Source: Avena insularis (taxonomy: Eukaryota; Streptophyta; Magnoliopsida; Poales; Poaceae). From it: a stretch of DNA of 64,000 nt. Each line of letters opens with the position of its first letter. Positions within the stretch are counted from its first letter, which is position 1. Under the pieces are notes generated by a model. That model did no database searches. It saw only the letters and a program-made list of their open reading frames with translations, and had not been told where the DNA came from. Both the position numbers and the translations under genes were made by a program. Positions 48,742 to 60,203 of the stretch are shown here, piece by piece. The stretch is taken from positions 70,666,253 to 70,730,252 of the forward strand of contig CM042688.1 in assembly GCA_023614405.1 (NCBI GenBank), in the 5' to 3' direction.

Positions 48742-49965
48742 CTACCCCATCTGCCTCTGCCTCCACTTGTTGCTCCCCTTGGGAGCCTTGGGCTTGAGTG
48801 GAGGCATGCGCCCGGCGGAGATCTCCACCCGCTGGAAGCTGCGGAGGTGCATGCCGAGCGCCTTGTGCTTGGCGCGGAAGGAGTAGGCGTTCACTGTCGT
48901 GCCGACCTTGGGAAAGGTGTTGCCGATGTTCTCGGCATGCGTGAGGAGGCAGTTGAAGTCAGTGCCGCCGAGTCTCCTAGTGCAGAAAGGGCACCTGTAG
49001 ACACCCTTGGCGAAGTAGGAGATGTACTGGCCGACCTGCAGCCTCCGCAGCACCTGGCGAGTCTTGGTGTCATGGTGCTCGTCGTCGTTACCGACGTCGC
49101 TGCCAGACACCTGATCCATATCAAACGGAAACTATGAGTGAATGAGTTGCAACGATGACTAACGTGCATGATAACAAAGTTAGGAAAAACTGAGGCAGCC
49201 TCAGTTAGAGTGGACACGATTATATATCTATAGGGATGGTGTTAGTGAACCAAAGCTCATGCACAACAGAGTTGTACACGATTATATATCTACAGGGATG
49301 GTGTTAGCGAACCAAAGCTCATGCACAACAGAGTTGTACACAGCAATGGTTCGCTGGACCCTCCCTGTAAAAATTTGTGCCCAACGATTCATCATAGGCA
49401 AAGAAACAGATTCCAGATCTAAACTTGAACACATTCCAGATTATTTGCAAAATTAAAGGGTTGATATCTTTTGATTCGTGCATAAAATAACTGATTGAGA
49501 TCCCATGATTACTTGTATAAATTAACTGATTGAGATCTCATTATTACTTGCATAAATTAACCGAACGGCCGAACCTCAAATCTTAAACAAAATCAAGAAG
49601 GGATCAAAACAAAATGGAATAAAATCGGCGCAAATATTAACCCAATACTCATCCATCTATAGATCCACCTACACCAGCAAAAAATAGGGTTCAAAAAGGA
49701 ATGGGGAACAAAAAAGGAAGAAAACCGTAGTTACCTCGTTCCATGGGTCCTCCATGGAGGTGTCGTAGGGGTTTTGGGGCGGGACGTACGGCACCTCCTC
49801 GTAGGGGTCCCATCCCAGCGGGATCTGACCGCCACCGGCAGCAGCAGCCTCCGACGCACCAGCGGCGGCGGCGACGGCCGTTGAGGGGACGGCGTCGAAG
49901 AGGGAGGCGTCGCGCTTGGAGCCGACGGTGTCGTGGATGATCGGATTGGCATTCTCCTTGTCCAT
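48742..49965 (-). CDS. XS-type zinc-finger (zf-XS) protein encoded within the MULE
   Basis: Two exons join in frame: 49965-49735 (77 codons, donor aacgag|gtaact) and 49110-48742 (122 codons and stop, acceptor gatcag|gtgtct), giving 199 residues. The N-terminal half is Ala/Gly-rich and acidic (PLGWDPYEEVPYVPP). The C-terminal half carries a zf-XS-like finger: YRCPFCTRR at its start, CLLTHAENIG in the middle and RAKHKALGMHL at its end, with two Cys and two His spaced as in the family. A basic tail ends KGSNKWRQRQMG. In plants zf-XS occurs with XS and XH domains in SGS3/IDN2/FDM-type RNA-silencing proteins; neither is visible here. A TATA-like cctttatagac lies about 115 bp upstream. It looks intact and was probably captured from a host gene. 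Confidence 0.75.
49111..49734 (-). other. Intron of the MULE-borne gene with two local duplications
   Basis: 624 bp, GT-AG. It contains a 62-bp tandem duplication (49214-49337, unit with 'gattatatatct' and 'ggtgttag.gaaccaaagct') and a diverged 40-bp duplication (about 49495-49562, 'taaattaactgattgagat'). Confidence 0.7.
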
Positions 49966-50019
49966 CTCGCCGGCAGAGGAGAGGGAGAGGGTTTTTTGCT
50001 TTGGAGAAGATGATGGGAC

Positions 50020-50920
50020 GTGAGAGAGGCGGCGTTGCGTGAGCGAGTGAGAGTGACAGAGATAGTGGGAGGAGGCGTCTATAAAGGCGAGGGGTGGTTA
50101 ATGCGACCCACGTCCTACGCGTCCATCGTTGCACGTCTGCACGTCTTGGACTTCTGCAACGCGACACGTGTCCACGATTGCACGTCTTCGACTTCTGCAC
50201 CGCGACCCGCGTCTACGCGTCAACAATTGCACGTCTTCCATTTCTGCACCGCAACACGTGTCCTCGAGTCTAACCGTGGCAATTTAGATATACTCAGGTA
50301 TACCCTCGAGTCTTATACTAGCATTTTTTGTGTGCTCAGTTTTCCCCTTGAGTGCTAATACTGGCTAGTGCAATATGCTCAGTTTTACCCTCAAGTGGCT
50401 GGTCAACGGAGTCAACAAATGGGATTAACTAGTTAAATGAGTCATTTAATGTGCAAAAAATTCCGAAAAAGAGTGGCACTTACTCATGGAGTCTTTACCA
50501 CAAATTGCCACTTCTCAAATCATAGATAAGTCATAGATAAATCAAGTTTTACCACAAATTGCCACTTCCCAAATCACCTAGTAGCTATGAAGGTGCATGG
50601 TTTTCCACAATAAGCCCTTCCCAAAACAGCTTTTCCCAAAACATACTTTGTCTAAATGAGGCCACAATTCTCACACTCATGTATATTTGTATTGCAAATA
50701 GTTTGAGGTAGGCCAAGATGGGTTTCATTGTACAAAACACACATTTTCCATTTTTTAAATCTCATATCTGAATCCCTTACTCTGTTTACTACTCAGGTGC
50801 CCTTGGTTTCTTGATACTACTCAGTTTTGCCCTCTCCCTTCACAAATTCTCGCAGACGTGCAACATTGCCCTGATTGGTCTAGCCCATGTCACGCGGATC
50901 GTGCCCGTCGACCGTTGACA
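50020..50920. other. 5' flank of the MULE gene and non-coding MULE interior
   Basis: It includes the gene's probable promoter, a run of 'gcacgtctt..acttctgcac' repeats (50120-50250), and further copies of 'ctcagttttnccc' near 50335, 50369 and 50820. No gene is visible. Confidence 0.5.
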
Positions 50921-51180
50921 CAAAAAATGATAAACCATCACCGATTTGTTGTAGCCATTACTTTTCACGCAAAAAATGATAAACCATCACCGATTTGTTT
51001 TAGCCATTAATTTTCACGCAAAAAATGATAAACCATCACCGATTTGTTGTAGCCATTACCTTTCACGCAAAAAATGATAAACCATCACCGATTTCTTGTA
51101 GCCATTAATTTTCATGCAAAAAATGATAAACCATCACCGATTTCTTGTAGCCATTACTATTCACGGTAAAAATGATAAAC
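50921..51180. repeat. 49-bp tandem repeat, about five copies
   Basis: Units start at about 50921, 50970, 51019, 51068, 51117 and 51166 (partial). Each carries aaaaaatgataaaccatcac, cgatttgttgtagccatta and ttttcacg. It lies in the MULE interior. Confidence 0.92.
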
Positions 51181-51246
51181 GAAACAATCTATCTATCTCT
51201 GTATTTGAAGTTTGGGAGGGTTCACCATCTACTTATGTTAACTTTC

Positions 51247-51705
51247 GAGGTTTTGACCTGAAAATCAAATGGGTATTATAAAGGGAAATAAAAGTTCAAA
51301 AAAATGTAAAAACGAAACAATCTACCTATCTTTGTATAGAAGATCGTCTGTATGATTTTTGAGGTCATTTAGAGAAGGTAGAAAAAAATCCCTTTTGAGA
51401 AGGTCGAAAAAACCTAACTTGTTACAAAAGCTGGTTTCAGTGAGACCTAACCAAGTTTGGCATACATGATGCCATACCTGTAACAACAAGGAATATCTAA
51501 AAGGGAAAGTTTCACAAAATTTGAAATTTAGGGTGAAAATGATGCCATACACGATGCTGTTTTTCGAGGTTTTGACCTGAAAATCAATTGGGTATTATAA
51601 AGGGAAATAAAAAGTTCGAAAAATGTAAAAACGAAACAATCTATCTATCTTTGTATAGAAGATCAGTTGTATGAAATTTGAGGTCATTTAGAGAAGGTAG
51701 AAAAA
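51247..51705. repeat. Direct duplication of about 145 bp, spaced about 316 bp
   Basis: Copies at about 51247-51390 and 51563-51705 share 'gaggttttgacctgaaaatc', 'gggtattataaagggaaata' and 'gaggtcatttagagaaggta'. No coding potential. Confidence 0.8.
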
Positions 51706-52773
51706 ATCACCTTGTTAGAAAAACTGGTTTCAGTGAGACGAAACGGCATGCGCTTAAGCAAAGTGATTTTTTCGAACATCTCCAAATGACCCCAAATTTG
51801 CCATACATGATGCCATACGTGTAACAACAAGGAACCCTATCTAAAAAGTGTCAAAAAAGTTTGCCCAACCGTATAGCTCTATCAAAAAGAACCTCACCAT
51901 GGCGCTAGTATAATTTTTAGTTACAAACTTTCGTTACCTAACCTTCAACATGAAACTTGTTTCAAATTCATTTTGGCGTACAAGAAACAAATCCCACCTT
52001 GATTCGAGCACCACAGCCTCCAAATGATGCCGATGCCGATATCGGCATGGTCAGAACGGCTATGCTATGCTATCGCTAGGTCACCGTCGGGATGCACCCT
52101 CAATCTCGTCCCCTCATTCGATCACTGACACACCAGAGATACCGCCGAGGCCAATGCCGAACGTACATGCTGATGCCAATGCCGAACATGCATGCATGCC
52201 GCTGTGGGCACGGCCACGCCGCCCCGCTATGCTGGACGCCACAGACCACCGCGAGGTCTTTCCCTTCGCCACCACACTCTTCTAGCACCCATCTATACAC
52301 GCCAGAAAGGAGAGACACTAGTTTTCTCTACATTGCTCGCGTTCGTGTCCGACACGGTCAGTCAAAGTTTTGAGGTAGTCGTCGATGTCATCGACCATTT
52401 GTTCTCTTGTTTACATGGTTAAACGCGTCTAGTTCATATCTATCTAATGCGTCTGGTCTCGCCTCATGCAGTTCTTTGTGGACGTCGATCTCATCTCGGC
52501 ACCCCGCAGGCCACCTCCTCTGTGCCATCGATGTAGAGCTCCGTTTAAAAATCTAATCCTACCCATGTATTGCCCCTTGTATCATTGTCATGGCCCCACT
52601 TGTCATTCGATATACCGAAGCCCCACTCGTTCGCGTTTTGGTCAGGGATACAGCGATGCTTACGGTCAAAGAAAGATGGATGGTCTGACATGTCTTTGCG
52701 GGCTCTACGTGGCCCCACTAGTCAGATGATAACGGTCAACCGTCGGGCAACCGGCCGTTACAGAACCTGTGAT
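51706..52773. other. Non-coding right part of the MULE
   Basis: It holds short repeats of 'gatgccaatgccgaac' (about 52020-52190) and open frames without domains. It may contain further captured or regulatory sequence; I recognise nothing. Confidence 0.4.
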
Positions 52774-52871
52774 GGTTTCAGACAAGGTCTTGGGGAAAAT
52801 TGAGGAAAAACTAAGGAGCTAGGGAAAACTGAGCACAACTAAGGACCCGAGGGCACGAAAATAGAAAGCCG
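52774..52871 (-). repeat. Right terminal inverted repeat of the MULE
   Basis: Read on minus it starts cggctttctattttcgtgcc and follows the left repeat with only scattered differences. Confidence 0.9.
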
Positions 52872-53268
52872 TTGTTTCTAAGCATTGAAAGACCGTTTGC
52901 AACTAGATCTGTTACATGTTTGCTTGCTTCCATCTTTATTTCAGTTTGCCTTTAGTCTCTTCCATGCCGTGAAGCTATTTTCTGGCACCGTTGTCTTATA
53001 TCCATACCACTTGTATTTCACTATCTCTTCGCCGAACTAGTGCACCTATGCACCTGACAAGTGTACTGGGTGTGTTGGGGACATAAGAGACTTATTGTAT
53101 CTTGATTGCAGGGTTGCATGAGAGGTGATACCTTTGACCACTTCCTCCCTGAGTTCGATAAACCTTGGGTGATCCACTTAAGGGAAACTTGTTGCTGTTC
53201 TACAAACCTCTGCACTTGGAGTCCCAACAACTGTCTACAAGAATAGAAGTGCGTAGACATCAAGCTAT

Positions 53269-53290
53269 TTTTTGGCGCTATTGCCGGGGA
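53269..53290 (+). promoter_or_regulatory. Primer-binding site of element 3
   Basis: 'ttggcgctattgccgggga' shortly after the LTR end differs slightly from the tggcgccgttgccgggga site used by grass gypsy elements. Confidence 0.7.
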
Positions 53291-53429
53291 AGTAAGGTAA
53301 AAGGTACTCACATCCTTCGACTACTAAGCTATCTTCTAGTACTATTGCTGGTGTGTGAGTGCTCGAAGTTATTTCCTTTAGATTCTGCAATTTTGTATTT
53401 TTGTTTCTTGTTTTCACTAGTTAGGCTTA

Positions 53430-54225
53430 ATGGAAAACAACAACAAAATTAGAGAGCTTTATAGTATTTATCTTGAGTTAGGACATGAAGTGTTTGAAGA
53501 AAAAATTTAAAAACCTATGGAACTTTATTTGCATGCTAATAGCAATGTTGTTAGTATGAATTCTTTGGACACCATTATTGCTAATGCTATGGAAAAGTCT
53601 AAGCTTGGGGAAGCTAGTTTTTATGAAAATGATCTTTTTAGTTCCCCGGCTTTGGAAGATAGCTATTATATTCCTTATGATGATACCAAACCTCCAATAT
53701 ATGATGATTACAATGATGAATATGATATTTTCAGTCCACCTAATATTGAGGAGAAAAATAATTATGATTACAATATGCCTCCTATATTTGATATTATGGT
53801 GATGAGAATAATAATGATAGCTATTTTGTTGAATTTGCTCCCACTACAATTAATAAGAATAACTATGCTTATGTGGAGAGTAATAATTATTATATGCATG
53901 TGGCTCATGATAAGGATGTTTTATGTGATAGTTATAGTTTTAATTTTATTCATGATGCTACTTAAAGTTATTATGAGAGAGGGAAACATGGTTTTATGTG
54001 TCTCAACAATATTAAGTTTCCCCTCTTTATGTTATTTTTTTGAAGTTGCGCATGTTTTGCTTTACTATGCTTGTTGCTTTGTGCTTTCATGACTTGTTTC
54101 TTTACAAGATTCCTATGCATAGGAAGTGGGTTAGACTTAAATGTGCTTTGAATTTTCTTCTTGATGCTCTCTTTTACTTCAATTTATATTTCTTATGTGA
54201 GCATCTTCTCAAACTATCATGCCTA
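53430..54225 (+). pseudogene. Gag-like ORF of element 3, broken
   Basis: The frame begins MENNNKIRELYS (53430), has a stop at about 53508, continues with ELYLHANSNVVSMNSLDTI and an Asp/Tyr/Pro-rich segment, then shifts frame near 53795. The HDAT..YYERGK motif near 53955-53990 and the hydrophobic segment after it match the gag-like ORF of element 2. No RT or integrase follows. Confidence 0.55.
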
Positions 54226-56980
54226 ACTTAAAGGCGTTAAAAGAAAAGTACTTCTTGGAAGATAACCCAAAAGTTTTAGATGAGTCTTGGAAGTTATTAC
54301 CTCTATAATAACCGCTCCTTATCCTTTTTATTTGCTTTTTGTGCCAAGAGTAACCTCGAATGAGAGAGAAGTAATGGTTGGGAAAGTTGCTGTCCCGAAA
54401 CAGATTTTTGTGCTTCGCTGTAAAAATTCGTGAAATATCTCTGTATGTCGGTTCAAGCTGTAATTTGTTGTGCTTCTGTCCCAGATTTTTATCCAACTTT
54501 GGTTAGTTCAACACTTTTCGATTTGAGCAACAGAAGGTCTTTGAAAAAATTGGTTTTTACCTGCTGGTCTGTTTTGACAGATTTCTGCCATTATTTGCAT
54601 TTGCTTCTTATTGATTCCTTTTTGGGTTCTCTTTTGGGGAATTGAGCTTTTTAAGGGAAGTTCTACAGTAGCTTGTGTTTTAATGGAAGTTTATTCGTGT
54701 TGAAACTGAACCTGAGGACTTATTATCTTGAGTGCACTAATTTTGCTAATAAAGGTTATATGAAGTTTTGTATGAAGGAAAAAATTCAGGTGTATGGAGA
54801 AATGATGTAATGAGATGAAGAATGGACTAAAGCTCAAGCTTGGGGATGCCACGCGTGTCACCCCAAGAAATATCCAAGAAGTACAAGCGTCAAAGCTTGG
54901 GGATGCCCAAGGCATCCCCTTCTTCATCAATAAAAATCTCAGGTTTCTTCCGAACACTTCATTTTTATTGTTTTATGCATAGTTGTGTTGTTCTTGGAGC
55001 GTCTTCGTTTTTGTTTTTAGTTTTCATTTGCTTGGTTTGCTTGAATAAATTGTTTGGACCCCCTCTTTCATACATTAGTTTTCAAATAGGTTGGTTTGGA
55101 TTGGAAAAGAGTAGGAAAAGTTCATGCTTAAGTGGTAAAAGGAGTTTGTTTTTGACTGTGGCCTATGCTTTGTCATGCCATGCTTGATATTTTTTGGCTT
55201 TATGCTTAGTGATCTTTGCTGTAGCATGACATGTTATAAACAATTGAGATTGCTTAATGTGCCTTTGAAGAATCATGCGTTGTTTTAGCATATTAAACCA
55301 CAGTATTGTGGTATTCTCATTTGATGTTTTATTTGGGTTGACTTGGCACATGCTCACACCATGTTATGACTATCCCAAGTCACCCTAGCCTTTATGATCC
55401 TTTAGTTTTCAACTTGCAATATCACTTTATGCTTTAATTAATGATGTTTTGTCACTTTGCATGATTATGGCCATTATTGCTCTCTTAGTTGGTCGCTCCC
55501 AGTCTTTCGCTAGCCTTCATAACCAAGTATGAGTTCCACTCATGCATCCAACTCCAAATAAAACCAAGTTATTCCAAAGAGTCCAACATACCTACCTATT
55601 AGCATTTGCTATTCCAAGTATATTCATGTTTTTATCTACCTTCCGAATTAAACTTGTTATGAGAAAACTAGTGATTAAAGCTCTCACGAACTTGATGGCA
55701 CACTTTACTTTTCTTGCCCTTAATAAACTTGAACCATTGTGTCGTCTATGTTGTATATGCTTGCACTTATATGTTGGGGATTAGCAGAACCATGTTGTCA
55801 TGGGGAACGCTTTCAACATTGCACTTGTACTTTGTACCTAGTTGATATCATGCTCTTTTGTCTATGGATGTCGTCGGTGTGCAAAATGAACGGGGAGCTT
55901 GTAAGTCCATGGAGCTATATATGTGTGTTAGAGAAATGCCTGGGCCGCCGGTCTAATCCATGCCTAATCATGGTGGAAACCTGCAGCCTAACCATAATGA
56001 GCTGTCTATGAAGCATTCTTCTTATAAGAAAGAGTCAGATATTGAGAAAAAGAGAAAAAGGAAAAAAAGAGATATGAGAAAAGAGGAAAGAGAGAAAAAA
56101 GCACCATTTTCCCATGGTAAATAAGAAGATTGCTGAGATGCTCGTTGTCTGCTTGCCTTGTTATTTTGATATGGGGATTCTTCCGTATCATCGGGCAAGG
56201 GGTACCCATTGGCGGTTCTCTATGATACACATGTACTTACTATGACAAGAACTTACCGGTAACTAAACTGGAGTAGCATGAGGAGCGACCCTCGTATTCA
56301 AGGGACATGAGATTTCGAACTTATACTTTGTCAAGCATATACTCAATAGTTTGTTCACTTTAACCTTAATCACTTCAAGATGCTTATGATAGGGGCAATG
56401 AGAGCTGAAAGCTAATAAGTACCATAATTTTTGGAAGCTCTTTATGAAACTTGAATCCCTACTTCCTTCTATGAAGTCCTTTCTTTTACTTTTATGTTGA
56501 GTCTCCACCTTCTATCTTTATTCACCTATTGAGAGAGAATAGTGGCCATTCTTAGTTCTATGTGCATTGTCCCAAGACTTGTTGATTGATGCATAACTTT
56601 GATATTGCTTGTCCTTAAACTATTTGTATCTAGTCACCCTTATGAACTTTGAAGGTGTCCTATGCATTTGTTTGCTACTCTATGAGGGACAAGCTGAATG
56701 CCATTATGCTATGTTTTCTTTATGTGAAACAAACAAATGTCTTGCAAAGCATTGTTATTCATGAATCTTTTGTTTGTGTCTTTTCATGTTACAACATAGT
56801 TGATATGTCCTATTGTTAGACCTTTATCTTTCATGCTATGTTGAAGTACTATAATCCCAGCTATCAATATTTTACAAATACTTTGATCAAGTTTATGATG
56901 GTGCATGTCACCTCAAAAATTATTCTTTCTTTTTATCACTTACCTACTCGAGGACGAGCAACAGTTAAGCTTGGGGATGT
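54225..56980 (+). other. Non-coding 3' half of element 3
   Basis: It is homologous to 37676-40371 of element 2 in opposite orientation. It contains only short frames and ends in the PPT aagcttggggatgt at about 56967-56980. Confidence 0.7.
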
Positions 56981-58392
56981 TGATACGCTTCTAACATATC
57001 TATAATTTTTGATGTTCCATGCTTGGTTTTTATCTACTTTCTTATGTTTTGTCCATACTTTGGAGTATTTTTATACACTTTCTTGGACTAACCTATTAAT
57101 AAGATGCCATAGTGCCAGTTTCCTGTTTTCTTCTGTTTTTGGTTCCAGAAAAGTCAGAAAATGAATATTCTCGGAATTGGACGGGACAAAAGCCAAAGTC
57201 AATATTTTACCGGAAGACACATGGAGTCTGAAGGAGAGATGAAGGGGGGACATAGGGAGGCCACACCCCCCTTGGCGCGGGCAGCCCTAGGCCACACCAG
57301 GGCATGGTGTGGGCCCCCTGGCTGGCCACCGACCTTGCCCCTTCGCCTATAAGAAGTCCCCGAGGCAAAAACCCTAAATCCGGGAGCCTCCAGCCACGAA
57401 AAGTTCCGCAGCACCGCCGCCACTGAAGGGGAGATTCGGGGGATAGAAAGTCTCTGTTCCAGCATCCTGCCAGGATGGGGAAGTGCCCCCGGAGCCATAT
57501 CCATCGATCTCCACCACCATCTCTATCGTCGTTGCTGATTCCCATGATGATGAGGGAGTAGTTCTCTCTCGAGGCTAAGGGTTCTACCGGTAGCCATGTG
57601 TTCATCTCTCTCTCTATGAATGATCATATTATGATCATGAGCTTTGTAATGAAGTAGATCTACCTTGCTACTCAAGTGCTTTAATAGATCTCTGCTCTCC
57701 CCATGTGTGTGAAAGTGACAGCGTGCACACCATGGTGGCACTTAGGCTAGAGATTGCAAATAATTGTTATGAGTTATATTTGGAGTTGGATGTTACTATG
57801 AAATTGTGGTGTTTGTTGGAACCATCTAGCGCTCAAGGTGATAGTGTGGGGTTATCTAGATGGGGAATACGAACTTTGAGGAGTGCTATTATAGCCCTAC
57901 CATGGATTAGAGTGTCCAACCAGAGAGTAGTTAAGAGTAGTATCATAAAGAGAAGATATTTATATGAGAGTGTTCACTAGTGAAAGTATGATCCCTAGGA
58001 CTTGTTTCTAAGCATTGAAACACTATTTTCAACTAGATCTATTACATGTTTGCTTGCTTCCATCTTTATTTCAGTTTGCCTTTAGTCTCTTCCACGCCAT
58101 CAAGCTATTTTCTGGTACTGTTGTCTTATATCCATACCACTTGTATTTCACTATCTCTTCGCCGAACTAGTGCACCTATACACCTGACAAGTGTATTGGG
58201 TGTGTTGGGGACACAAGAGACTTCTTGTATCTTGATTGCAGGGTTGCTTGAGAGGGGATACCTTTGACCACTTCCTCCCTGAGTTCGATAAACCTTGGGT
58301 GATCCACTTAAAGGAAACTTGCTGCTGTTCTACAAACCTCTGCACTTGGAGGCCCAACAACTATCTACAAGAATAGAAGTGTGTAGACATCA
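56981..58392 (+). repeat. 3' LTR of element 3
   Basis: 1412 bp, TGATACGCTTC...gtagacatca. It holds the empty version of the MULE insertion site (ttgtttcta followed directly by agcattg, near 58005). Confidence 0.9.
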
Positions 58393-58397
58393 AGAAC

Positions 58398-59531
58398 ATA
58401 GAGGAGGAAAACCGTGCCAAGAGGGCCAAGTATGACAATTTGCAATCTCTTGCTCACATGACCAAGAAGGAGTTCTGTGACCTTCGCAAGACTAATTTCT
58501 ATGAATTGCCAAGGACCTGTGAGGATCCTTATTATTGGAGGAGAGAACAGAAAGTGTTAATGACTGATGTCTATAGAAAGCTCACCAAGTCCCCTGTTTG
58601 TCCTTAGAGGTATATGGAGCTCGAATACATGCGTGCCAACAGTTACTTTGCAGATGCTCTATGGATCACGGAGAAGCTCAGGATGCATGGGATCATGGAG
58701 ATCCAAGAATACTATAACATTACTCTTGTCCAGCAATTATATGCCACTGTGGTGTTTGGGACTGATTAGGCTAGGTCCATGACTTGGATGACCGGTAGTG
58801 TCCGCTACTGCTACCTTCTTTGATTTTTCCAGAGTCATCAATGAGAGCTTTCAGGTGTGTTTGTTCCTATTGGACGCCATATGCATGATGCTGCCCTTGG
58901 TGAGAGCAAGACCAAGTTGGCTCCACTCTATGACAAGGATGCGGTCGTTGGTGAGTCCAAGGTCCTCAAGCCCCTCTATAACTTACTATTGAGGATATTC
59001 TGCCATAACATCTCTCCCAATGCTGGAAATGATGATGCCATTAGATGTGGGCTTGTCAACCTACTTCACCATGCTCACAAGGTATATCTTGCTGGCCCTG
59101 ATGCTGAAGGCTTTGCTATTGATGTTATGGATTACATTTTTTAGAAGATGCGCCATGCTATTCTCTACAAGAAGTCTCCTCCATATGATCCTTTAGTGAT
59201 GAGGCTTATCAACACTCAAGCCCATGGTTCACCACTTGCCCTTCCTCCCAATCTTATGGAGCATGCATTGGTGTCCCTTCAAAAGAAAGGGAAGATGGTT
59301 TCTAGGCAGCCATTTGAGAGTGAGGATGAGGAGTTCTCTGAGGCTGAGCGTGCTCCCACCCCTCCTAGGGGCTCTAGGAGGAAGAATGCCTCCAATGCAC
59401 CCATGCCTCCTGTCACACGTGAGTTTGTTCAGGAGAAAGTCAAGAAGGCATCCTTCTGGGAGACGATCTTATGTTGCATGAGCATGGACATCCGCAAGGG
59501 ACACATGAGTCCTACAAGAGCAACCGCATAA
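58398..59531 (+). pseudogene. Env-like ORF of the Sirevirus, second part
   Basis: It resumes the ORF cut at 47050 (EEENRAKRAKYDNLQSLAHM) and runs with stops near 58604 and 58767 and frame changes to 59142. A further frame (59148-59531) has a Ser/Pro/Glu-rich stretch and PPVTREFVQEKVKK. Sireviruses typically carry such an ORF after pol. Calling it an envelope is a convention; I see no clear signal peptide or fusion segment. It is not functional. Confidence 0.65.
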
Positions 59532-60203
59532 TTGAGAAGCTTCTCAAGGACATCAAGGCTCAAGGTGTGGAAAAGAGGAAGGAGAGTCAGAATACAATGA
59601 TGATCATGGAGCTGAACCATCAGCAGAGTCAGATCACACACTTTCCTTTGGTGCTTGGAATGTTATGAATGCAAGCTTGGTTAACTAGCAGACTTTCTCT
59701 AAGGTCACTTCTAGTTTTCCACCTTAGGGCACCTCCTCTTCTCGCCCTCATGACAAAGGGCACAAACTTCTGCTGTTGATGATGATTACAATGAGGATTA
59801 GGATGATGATTACGAGGACTCCGACTGACTCCTTTGGGGTGATAGCTTGGACTTTTCCCTTTTTGGTGTTTCAATGCCAAAGGGGGAGAAGGTGTCCATT
59901 AGGAGCATCGGGATTTGCATGGGTTGGGGTGCTTGGGTCGTCTCTTTATTCGAACATTTCATTTGCTTTCGTTTGGTTCTTGTGAGCCTTATTTGGTTTA
60001 TGTTAACTATCTATGTGTGTTGAACTATCTTTGTATGTGGACATGTCTATGCATGTTCCCTTATTGTAATAGTTATCCATTACCTGACTTGCATGCATTA
60101 CTTGATTATCTTGATGCACATCATCCGGGGGAGCATAGCTATGTCTTATTAAAACTTCCATGCAAAATCTCTTGTTGTCATCAAACACCAAAAGGGGGGA
60201 GAT
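59532..60203 (+). other. Sirevirus 3' untranslated region with multiple polypurine tracts
   Basis: PPT-like runs occur at about 59879-59887 (aaagggggagaa), 60127-60134 (cgggggagc) and 60188-60202 (aaaaggggggagat), the last abutting the LTR. Repeated PPTs upstream of the 3' LTR are typical of Sireviruses. Confidence 0.75.

Larger units (their letters stand above)
48061..52871 (-). mobile_element. Mutator-like element (Pack-MULE type) carrying an XS zinc-finger gene
   Basis: Terminal inverted repeats of about 98-100 bp (48061-48159 and 52774-52871) share 'gtgccctcgggtccttagtt' and 'ccctagctccttagtttttc', with weaker inverted similarity further in (gttgaccgtt...gtggggcc). The flanks are a perfect 9-bp duplication, ttgtttcta (48052-48060 and 52872-52880), as expected for Mutator elements. 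The other LTR of the host element (near 58005) shows the empty site. No mudrA-type transposase is present. The cargo is a two-exon gene on minus (48742-49965); the rest (50100-52770) is non-coding with tandem repeats. Confidence 0.9.
47051..53262 (+). repeat. 5' LTR of element 3, split by the MULE
   Basis: The LTR parts are 47051-48060 and 52881-53262 (about 1.39 kb joined), matching 56981-58392. The TATA-type 'cacctataagaag' is near 47391. Confidence 0.88.
47051..58392 (+). mobile_element. Non-autonomous gypsy-type LTR element (element 3), inserted in the env-like ORF and carrying a MULE
   Basis: LTR heads TGATACGTTGC (47051) and TGATACGCTTC (56981), both running into ATCTATAATTTTTGATGTTCC, and a common end ...gtagacatca define it. 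Flanks are agcac (47046-47050) and agaac (58393-58397), a target duplication with one mismatch. The PBS-like ttggcgctattgccggggaa follows the 5' LTR and the PPT aagcttggggatgt precedes the 3' LTR. The interior (53263-56980) has a gag-like ORF but no pol. Its 5' LTR is split by a Mutator-like element. Confidence 0.88.

Noticed and set aside
48061..52871. MULE as an autonomous element
   Set aside because: No mudrA-type transposase, MULE domain or SWIM motif in any frame.
58398..59531. True retroviral envelope protein
   Set aside because: No convincing signal peptide or membrane-fusion segment; kept as 'env-like' by position only.
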